From positions 5,704,001-5,768,000 of the forward strand of contig NZ_CP054139.1 of assembly GCF_013283875.1 (NCBI RefSeq): a DNA stretch of 64,000 nt, in the 5' to 3' direction. Source of the DNA: Mucilaginibacter mali. Lineage in GTDB: Bacteria; Bacteroidota; Bacteroidia; Sphingobacteriales; Sphingobacteriaceae. A program made the translations under genes and the position numbers. The notes beneath the pieces were generated by a model. The model was not told the origin of the DNA. It saw only the letters and a program-made list of their open reading frames with translations, and made no database searches. Shown one piece after another: positions 34,610-46,300 of this stretch (positions are counted from its first letter, which is position 1; every line of letters begins with the position of its first letter).

Positions 34610-35995
34610 TTAGAGGGCCGGGGGGCTTGCCAGTATCCGCATTTCCTTAGGATAATAATTATTTATACGATTAGGCAGCAGTTTAGCCCATCCCAAAGGT
34701 TGATTTTCGAAAGTCATCAAACTCCAGCCTTTTTCGGTAGGATCCAGATCGGGGATATTGTCGCGCCTTAAATAAGCGATGGCCTGTTCGCGGGTTAGTC
34801 CGGTTTGCAAAACAGCATCCTTATTAATAATAAGGCTAAGTGCCAGTTCATGATCGGGCACCAGGTCTTTACCGGCGATGCTTCCCAGGCGCACCCCCGA
34901 TTTTTTCAGATACAGGTGCTGCTGTAAAATACCCAGCGCGTCTTTGTGTTCACGGTCGATGGCCAGCCAATCGTCGCCCACCTTAAAATAATAGTAGTTG
35001 TCGGCATCCTTTATATAAGGCTTCAATAAGTCTATCGATTTATAGTCGGGCTTTTGCGTGTTCTTGTTCTTATAGTTTGATGGATTGCTTCCTGTTGCTG
35101 TCGTTTTACGCAGACATGCCGCAAATAAGCCTTCGCCTTGTACCTTACCGGGATAAAAGCGATATCCCCATGCTTTGTGCCGGTCGCTCTGACTTTCTAC
35201 AATCCCCCATTCCTTATTTATAGATATCCGGATACTTTCCAGATCAAATTCGGTACAAAGCCAATCAAGCACGGCCTCATTCTCGGCTACCGAATAAGAG
35301 CAGGTACTATATATAAGGTATCCATCGCCGGCCAGTGCGGGGTAAATATCGGCAAGGATGCGTTCCTGGCGCTGGTGGCAAAGGTTAACATTGGCCTCGC
35401 TCCATTCGTTCATCGCATCGGGATCCTTGCGGAACATGCCCGAGCCCGAGCAGGGCGCATCAACTAATATGATATCGAAGAAACCCTTCAGGCGGTTAAA
35501 ATCCTTCGGGTCGTTATTGCTGGCTATGATGTTTGATGGCCCCCACTTGGTCAGGTTATCTGTTAATATCGGTACGCGGGTTTTGATGATCTCGTTTGCT
35601 ACCAGCAGATCATCGCTGTTTAAAGCCGAACTAAGCAACGTGCTTTTGCCTCCGGGAGCAGCGCATAGGTCAAGCACCTTTAGCGTATCATCATTTTCAC
35701 TCCTTATATATTGTAGTATATGGGCGATGAACATGCTCGACGCTTCCTGCACATAATAGCAGCCGGCATGAAAAAGCGGGTCGAAAGTGAACGACGGTCG
35801 CTCGGCCAGGTAAAAACCCTCCGGGCACCAGGGTACCTGCACACCTTTATATATAGGTGCAGGTTTATATGGATTGGCGCGTATGGTAGTAGGCGAGGGC
35901 GAATTTTGATGCGCCGCGATGAATTTTTGCGCGTCGAAACCGGGGGCATTGCTTAACGAGTTAATAAAATTTGCAGGAAATTGGATATTGCTCAT
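34610..35995 (-). CDS. RsmF-like 16S rRNA (cytosine-C5) methyltransferase
   Basis: A 461-residue NOL1/NOP2/Sun-type RNA methyltransferase. The SAM-binding motif is VLDLCAAPGGKSTLL at about 108-121. The two catalytic cysteines are Cys182 (DAPCSG) and Cys232 (STCSYS), as in RsmB/RsmF. An N-terminal segment precedes the catalytic domain and a C-terminal RNA-binding region (about 300-461, including PLGWAKLLPNRINNYYP near the end) matches the RsmF subgroup. It would modify a cytosine of 16S rRNA. It lies immediately upstream of, and divergent from, the rRNA operon. Confidence 0.9.
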   Translation of the reverse strand: MSNIQFPANFINSLSNAPGFDAQKFIAAHQNSPSPTTIRANPYKPAPIYKGVQVPWCPEGFYLAERPSFTFDPLFHAGCYYVQEASSMFIAHILQYIRSENDDTLKVLDLCAAPGGKSTLLSSALNSDDLLVANEIIKTRVPILTDNLTKWGPSNIIASNNDPKDFNRLKGFFDIILVDAPCSGSGMFRKDPDAMNEWSEANVNLCHQRQERILADIYPALAGDGYLIYSTCSYSVAENEAVLDWLCTEFDLESIRISINKEWGIVESQSDRHKAWGYRFYPGKVQGEGLFAACLRKTTATGSNPSNYKNKNTQKPDYKSIDLLKPYIKDADNYYYFKVGDDWLAIDREHKDALGILQQHLYLKKSGVRLGSIAGKDLVPDHELALSLIINKDAVLQTGLTREQAIAYLRRDNIPDLDPTEKGWSLMTFENQPLGWAKLLPNRINNYYPKEMRILASPPAL

Positions 35996-36121
35996 ACAGT
36001 ATCAAAGGTACAAAATAATGCTGCAGTGCGTTGCAGGAGCCGATCGTGCAATTTTTAAGCAAAATAGGCGACTTAGTTATCAGTGAGTTAACAAATAGTT
36101 TTCATTATTTTAAAATACTTT

Positions 36122-36152
36122 TTTGCAGGTGTCAAAAATCTCCTTACATTTG
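36122..36152 (+). promoter_or_regulatory. rRNA promoter P1
   Basis: -33 TTTG (36122-36125), a 19-bp spacer and -7 TACATTTG (36145-36152), an exact consensus match. Confidence 0.75.
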
Positions 36153-36231
36153 TGTCCGCTTTAGAAAAAGGCGTTGTTTTTTAACATATTTAAGAGGTAA
36201 AAATAAAGTTTTAAAAAAGTGAAAATAACAC

Positions 36232-36262
36232 TTGACAAAACAAAAAATAATCCTCACCTTTG
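36232..36262 (+). promoter_or_regulatory. rRNA promoter P2
   Basis: -33 TTG (36232-36234, within TTGACA), a 20-bp spacer and -7 CACCTTTG (36255-36262), one mismatch to TAnnTTTG. It lies 110 bp after P1. Confidence 0.7.
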
Positions 36263-36345
36263 CAACCCGCAAACGAAGGAAAGAAAAGGCCGAAAGGCTT
36301 TGAAAAACGAAGAAAACGGGAAGTGAAAAAAAATAAAAAATAAAT

Positions 36346-36376
36346 TTTGAGAATGTAAAAAAGGTTTCTACCTTTG
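36346..36376 (+). promoter_or_regulatory. rRNA promoter P3
   Basis: -33 TTTG (36346-36349), a 19-bp spacer and -7 TACCTTTG (36369-36376), an exact match. It lies 114 bp after P2. The bases TTTGCAGTCCCAAAA that follow are shared with the tRNA-Val promoter. Confidence 0.82.
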
Positions 36377-36605
36377 CAGTCCCAAAAGGAAAACAAAACC
36401 GAAAGCAATTTTCGGTTCACAAAATCAGAAAAGTTTAGCATCGCAATGATGGAAAACATACAGCCGGTACCGGGATGGGAAAGCGAAAAAGTTCTTAGAA
36501 AGATAAAGAGACAAAAATAAATCATGAAGCAAAGCGGGGCTTTGAGTAAGATCAAAGTAACTGTCAATTTAACTCGGAAGCTTGGGATTTGTATAAAGAT
36601 AACAT

Positions 36606-36675
36606 AGCTAAAAGCGCAAAGCTAAAAGCAAAAAGCTGTCAAAGGCTTTCAGCTTTAGTCTTTCAGCTTTCAGCT
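36606..36675. repeat. Quasi-repeat hairpin in the 16S leader
   Basis: The left half is made of AGCTAAAAGC-type words and the right half of GCTTTCAGCT-type words, imperfectly complementary. It lies between promoter P3 and 16S. Confidence 0.75.
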
Positions 36676-36729
36676 CAAATACAGATTTCTATTTTGAGTA
36701 ATAGGGTCTGGATACAAACAAAACATTTT

Positions 36730-38252
<1,523 letters not shown>

Positions 38253-38379
38253 TGGAGCAAGTCCGTAAGCCTATAGGTTATATAGACAGACCTGCTTTGC
38301 CCATGTTTATTTTTGTCGCTTTAATAAAGATAACCCAGGAAAGATGAAGCCATCGGTTGGGCCTGCCAGGGCAGGGACA

Positions 38380-38450
38380 ATAAGTGGCAGTAGCAGTAGT
38401 AAGTAGCAGAAATAAAACGCTGCCACTGCAACTAAATACTGCAACTTATA
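38380..38450. repeat. Quasi-repeat hairpin in the 16S-tRNA-Ile spacer
   Basis: The left half TAAGTGGCAGTAGCAGTAGT (and on) and the right half CTGCCACTGCAACTAAATAC (and on) are imperfect complements made of GCAGTA-type words. Confidence 0.65.
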
Positions 38451-38454
38451 ATAA

Positions 38455-38529
38455 AGTCCCGTAGCTCAGTTTGGTTAGAGCACTACACTGATAATGTAGG
38501 GGTCAGCAGTTCAAATCTGCTCGGGACTA
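38455..38529 (+). tRNA. tRNA-Ile (anticodon GAT)
   Basis: The acceptor arms are AGTCCCG and CGGGACT. The anticodon stem-loop is CTACA-CTGATAA-TGTAG, giving GAT for Ile. It is in the standard position between 16S and 23S. CCA is not encoded. Confidence 0.96.
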
Positions 38530-38562
38530 CAGTGCAGCGAAGCTGCAGGTTAAAAGAGAGCG

Positions 38563-38612
38563 GTTGAATAAGTTAAGTAGTTAACTACTCACCAATCAAC
38601 TACTCACTAATC
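38563..38612. repeat. Quasi-repeat hairpin between tRNA-Ile and tRNA-Ala
   Basis: The arms GTTGAATAAGTTAAGTAGT and ACTACTCACCAATCAAC are imperfect complements, followed by another TACTCACTAAT word. Confidence 0.6.
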
Positions 38613-38621
38613 ACTATCCTT

Positions 38622-38695
38622 GGGGGATTAGCTCAGCTGGCTAGAGCACCTGCCTTGCACGCAGGGGGTCAACGGTTCGAATCCGTTATTCTCCA
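38622..38695 (+). tRNA. tRNA-Ala (anticodon TGC)
   Basis: The acceptor arms GGGGGAT and ATTCTCC pair with two G-T wobbles. The anticodon stem-loop is CCTGC-CTTGCAC-GCAGG, giving TGC for Ala. CCA is not encoded. Confidence 0.96.
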
Positions 38696-38703
38696 CGCTG
38701 TTT

Positions 38704-38773
38704 AGGTAAAAGGCCAAAGGCGAAAGGAAAAAGGTATCAAAACCTTTCACCTTTAAGCTTTCACCTTTCACCT
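38704..38773. repeat. Quasi-repeat hairpin between tRNA-Ala and 23S
   Basis: The left half is made of AAAGG-type words, the right half of CCTTTCACC-type words. The word set resembles the hairpin after nrdJ at 1983-2040. Confidence 0.7.
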
Positions 38774-38783
38774 CAAACAAAAC

Positions 38784-38800
38784 GTTCTTTGACATATTGG
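38784..38800 (+). promoter_or_regulatory. boxA-like antitermination site before 23S
   Basis: GTTCTTTGACATATTGG matches the boxA pattern (compare TGCTCTTTAACA in E. coli) that loads Nus factors onto polymerase in rRNA operons. It lies about 190 bp before 23S. Confidence 0.65.
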
Positions 38801-38845
38801 AAGAAGTAATTGAAAAAAAGAGAAAACAACAGTAGGGACGTTGTT

Positions 38846-38919
38846 GATCAGAATCAAGAGTACAGAATCAGGGATCAGGACTTGTCTTGACTCTTGGCTC
38901 TAAGAATCCTGAATCTGTG
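38846..38919. repeat. Quasi-repeat hairpin just before 23S
   Basis: The left half contains GAATCAAGAG and GAATCAGGGATCAGG, the right half ACTCTTGGCTC and ATCCTGAATCTG, imperfectly complementary. A small hairpin AACAAC/GTTGTT precedes it (38826-38845). Confidence 0.65.
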
Positions 38920-38970
38920 AAATGACTCTCAATAAAGCATACGCTGCCGAGCAAAAGCGGCAGATGTAGG

Positions 38971-41845
<2,875 letters not shown>

Positions 41846-41860
41846 ATAGCAGGTAATTAA

Positions 41861-41885
41861 GGGGCCTGAGCTAACGCTCGGCCCC
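41861..41885. repeat. GC-rich hairpin in the 23S-5S spacer
   Basis: GGGGCC...GGCCCC with an inner GAGC/GCTC pair and one bulged T. It is not followed by a T-tract and is more likely a processing or folding element than a terminator. Confidence 0.6.
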
Positions 41886-41945
41886 GAACACAAAGCTGTT
41901 GTTTTCTCTATATTCAATTCCTTCTTTCAATACTTGTCATAGATT

Positions 41946-42040
41946 AGCTAAAAGCAAAAAGCGTAAAGCAGAAAGCCGGAAGCCTATCTAATACCGAATT
42001 GGCTAAAAAGCTTTATGCTTTCGGCCTTGAGCTTTCAGCT
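41946..42040. repeat. Quasi-repeat hairpin in the 23S-5S spacer
   Basis: The left half is made of AGCTAAAAGC/AAAGC words and the right half of GCTTT/CAGCT words. It is very similar in words to the 16S leader hairpin at 36606-36675. Confidence 0.7.
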
Positions 42041-42051
42041 CAAAAGAAATT

Positions 42052-42164
<113 letters not shown>

Positions 42165-42188
42165 TATCGTCTGACCGACGTTAATGTT

Positions 42189-42222
42189 AAGCCCCTCATT
42201 ATTGCGATGAGGGGCTTTTTTT
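42189..42222 (+). terminator. Terminator of the rRNA operon
   Basis: The 11-bp stem AAGCCCCTCAT/ATGAGGGGCTT with a seven-base loop is followed by a seven-T tract, 25 bp after 5S. Confidence 0.93.
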
Positions 42223-42496
42223 GTGCGCTAAATTCTCTGCGAAGAGCGATATTCCTGAAATAGCGGCTACCGATCATTATAAACCCGATAGCAGCGGAAA
42301 ACCAGTAGCTTGGGCAGACCGCGTTCGGGCAAGCGAGGCTTTGCAGCGGATAGCGGGACTGAACCGCCGACATTGGCATAATCGTTCATTTTCAAAACAA
42401 CCTATTTTGCTTTTCATACCGGGCCATTAGGTAGAATTTACTTCGCAACTAATATCAACTTATTGGTGTTGTTTGCTAAATGTGTAATTTACGGTT

Positions 42497-43135
42497 ATGA
42501 TAATAAAAAGAAAGACCGCCCTTTTTTTCGCAGTTATTAATTTTCTTTTTTGTGCTTACAATGCAGGTAGGTTCTTTTTATTGCATCAAATTATTTTAGA
42601 GGATTTTTCACATCTGCCTGTACGAATGACCAATGGGGATGTCGTATTATTTATGGTTATACCTGGCTTGGTAGCAATTATATTATACGTAGGTCTCTTT
42701 TGGGTAATGCGAACTTTTAAGGAACAAAAGTGGATGCAATCGGGGCTTATTGTCTTTTTCTTATGCAGATTGCTTTCAATTATCGCACCCTGGATAATTC
42801 TTGCTCTAAATTGGAGTGCCCGATATTTCATTGTAGGATCTTACTTAATGAATTTTAGCCTGCTTTATATGGTTTTCACATTTGTGTTTGTCCGCACAAG
42901 CAGTATTAGGAAATACTATTGGGCATTTGCAGGGCTCATGTTTTTTTGTTTGGTGCGCATCTATGCTGCGCCTGCTTTATATGGGATGTTTAGGTATCGT
43001 TGGCTGTTTATTAATCAAGAGTTGTTGTTTAGCTTGCCATTTTTAGCATCTCTTATGTTGTTTGTTGATGTTTATTATCTATCGTTCAGAACAACTTCCG
43101 ATAATGAGGCAATGCGTGTAAGGGACAACTACTAA
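42497..43135 (+). CDS. Polytopic membrane protein of unknown function
   Basis: A 212-residue protein with about six hydrophobic helices. It opens MIIKRKTALFFAVINFLFC, and helices follow near 50-70, 80-105, 112-135, 140-160 and 178-198. No family is recognised. The gene is clearly more AT-rich and uses different codons than its neighbours, which may mean relatively recent arrival. It stands alone after the rRNA operon, upstream of the large A2M-like gene, without visible partner genes. Confidence 0.65.
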   Translation: MIIKRKTALFFAVINFLFCAYNAGRFFLLHQIILEDFSHLPVRMTNGDVVLFMVIPGLVAIILYVGLFWVMRTFKEQKWMQSGLIVFFLCRLLSIIAPWIILALNWSARYFIVGSYLMNFSLLYMVFTFVFVRTSSIRKYYWAFAGLMFFCLVRIYAAPALYGMFRYRWLFINQELLFSLPFLASLMLFVDVYYLSFRTTSDNEAMRVRDNY

Positions 43136-43300
43136 TCAGAAAACGCTCTATAGAGTTCATTAATCGCATAGGTTTTATTAAAAGCCAACTCCGATCCTGT
43201 AATAAATCGACCATCCACCCCAATAAATCGACATCACATTTTTTCTGCGATATTTTATGGAATAATTTGGCTCTTGTCATCTTAACCTAAAATATCGCTT

Positions 43301-46300
43301 ATGAAAAAGCTTTTACCAGGCTTATTATTCTTCCTTACCTGTACCACATCATGGGCACAAAAGCCGCTTAGCAATAGTATCAATCGCAGTACTTATACCT
43401 ATCTCTACCGGCTGAATGACGCGGCCGTAAAACTATTCTATACCAACGGCAGGCAAAAGCCCGATGACAAAGTTTTGGGCAGCCCTATCGATTCCTTCCG
43501 TACCGGCCATTATAAGGCGTGGCAGGTGTCACCGGGTAATTATATTGAAGTTTACGCGGGTAATAACCAACTCAATTATGAATTGATCGAGCGTCGCTCC
43601 GCATACCTGAAACTACTGGATGATAAACGTGAGCTGCATTTTGTACTACTGGATACAAATGACCATGAAATTAGCAATGCTGTTGTATTGGCGGGTAAGC
43701 GTCGCATTCCGTACGATACCGACATGCACCTTTATCATGCGGCCCGGCATAAAAAGGATAGCCTGCTGAACGTGAAGTACGCGGGGGTCAGCAACTTTTA
43801 TAAGGTAAAACCCGATAACGAACTGCGGCCGCGCAGGTATTTCAATAATCAAAACTGGTTGAAGCGATTTTGGGTAAGCGTTAAAACGAGATTCCGAAGG
43901 ATGTTCGCGCATAAACCTGTTAACAATTTATCGTACCAAAGGCCGAACCCGGGATATACAGTTTTTAATAAACCAAAATTTAAACCTGGTGACACCGTGA
44001 AGTTTAAATCATTTCTGCTGGATCCTAAATCGCTGAAACCAATTAGTGATGAGCGCCTGCAGGTCCGCCTGTTGCAAAATACCTATAACGATGCCGGTAA
44101 GGTATTGGGCTATGTAAAAGCCTATAATAAGGGTGGATTTGAATACAGCTTTGTTTTAGCCGACAGCCTGAAGCTGCAACTGGACCGTTATTATTATATC
44201 AGCCTGGAAACTGCCGATAACCCGTACGACCTGGTTAAGGAAAAAGAGGCTTATATGGCTCATCGCAAGGTATACGAAACCGCCAACTTCTATTACGAAG
44301 ATTATGAATTGAACGGCACCAAATTTACGGTGCGGGCAGATAAAACCGATCATAGCATTGGTCAGCCGGCTTCTATATATCTCCGTGCTACCGATGCCAA
44401 TGGGCTGGATATCCCCGACGGGCGTGTAAAGGTGCTTTTACGAACCAGCAGCGTATCGCAATTTACCGGGAAGCACGTTTTTGTACCCGATACCCTTTGG
44501 AACTATGAAACACGCTTAGACCCGGTTGGCGAAACCAAACTGGTAATTCCCGACAGTATTTTCCCCAATGCCCGCATCAGGTATATGGCCGATATCACTT
44601 TATTGACCAGCAATAACGAGCGCCGGCAGGAAACGCTATACTTTAATTATGATAATGATGCTTTTCAAATAACGCACCGGTTAGACGTGGATACACTGAA
44701 GCTGGATTATTTGGTTAAGGGTAAATCGCAAACTAAACAAGCAACACTTTATCGGTTGGATGACTATAACGATACGCTTTATCGCAGCCGGATTATGTTG
44801 CCTGCTAAATTAAGGATCGACCCAGCGGTGGCGCAGTACCAGGTGGAGGCAGATAGTGTGGATGAAAACATCAATATGGAAGAAGCGCAATCGCCATTAC
44901 ACGGTACGGCCGAATACAAAGGTGATACCCTGCTCATCAACGTAAACAATCCAGCACGCCTGCATTTTTGGTATAATGTGTTTTATGGGGATAAAGTGAT
45001 TGATAAGGGTGAGGGCACTGAATTAAATTATAAGAAGCTACAAATGGGCCATGCGGCAACCGTAGTCTTAAATTATGTGTGGGGAGGCAAAATGCGGTCG
45101 GATGAGTTGACGGCTTACCTACAGGAAAAGCATTTGCAGATAGATGTAAAACAACCGCCGCTCGTTTACCCCGGCCAGCAGGCTGATATTAAGATACATG
45201 TAAGCGATGCCATGGGTAAACCGGTTGCTGGTGCCGATTTGACGGCCTACGCCATCACCACCAAATTCGAAAATTATCATCCACCCATGGTGCCTTATCT
45301 TGGCCGTAACTATCCGGGCCGGAAGCCGGGCATTCCGTTGGGAGTTAACCGGCTGCAATCAACCGGGCAGTTTAAACTCAACTGGCAGCGCTGGAGCAGG
45401 CAAATGGGTTTGGATACCATCGAATATTATCGCTTCACGCATCCCAATAATATTTACAAAATGTATGAGGCTACGCCCGACAGTACCACCCAGGTGGCGC
45501 CTTTTGTAGCTAAGGATGGCGACATTATCCCGGTGCATATCTTATATGTGGATGATGTGCCGGTATACTTTAGTAAAACTACCGATGCGCAGCGCTATAG
45601 CTTTATGGTGAAGCCGGGCAGCCATGATTTTCGCTTCCGTACGGCCAATCAAAATATCGTGATGAACGGTGTTTACGTTGAACTAAATCATAAGTTGATC
45701 TTATCATTAAATGCCGATACCGTGGCTAACAAGCAGGCCCGGTTTAAAGCCATGCCCGATACGCTGACCACTTATGAAGCCGACCTCATCAACAAATATC
45801 TAATAAGCGTTGTCCCCAATTTTGGCGACAGGCTGGCCACCATCAGTCAAAATGGGCGCATCTTTTTGTTGGGAGGGGCAAACCTTAACAACACGGGCAC
45901 TACACCTTACTACATCACCCGTAATACCACAAATTATGTTGTTGCGGGCCCGGTGGCCGATAATTACCTCACTTATAGCGTAAGGGGCGAAGAGCCGCGC
46001 ATTTTTATGACCGAACCGGGCTATACATTCCAGTTCGAACCGGGATTGCTTAAGCAAAAATCATTACTGGTAAAATATCCTTTCACTAAAAAACTGTTTA
46101 ATCAACCAGGGATAACCGATTACCGGCAATATGCCCTTACACAAAAAGGCATAGATACACTTTGGCAAAACTACCTGGATATGCGCAGCCATAACACCGA
46201 CCTGTTTGGTTATAATTATGATTATAACCGCAGCTTTGCCAACCTTACCATAGGCGTTGGTAAAACCGCCGATGGCAAAACACCGTTTATAAAAAGCATC

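Larger units (their letters stand above)
35996..36729 (+). promoter_or_regulatory. rRNA operon promoter and leader region
   Basis: This 734-bp stretch holds no protein gene. It contains three tandem consensus promoters (36122-36152, 36232-36262, 36346-36376), a long AT-rich leader, and a quasi-repeat hairpin at 36606-36675 just before 16S. A weak boxA-like word GTTCTTAG lies near 36491. Confidence 0.75.

Noticed and set aside
42221..42430. Open frame of about 69 codons right after the rRNA terminator
   Set aside because: It begins inside the terminator T-tract, has no recognisable domain and its codon pattern is irregular; probably non-coding spacer.
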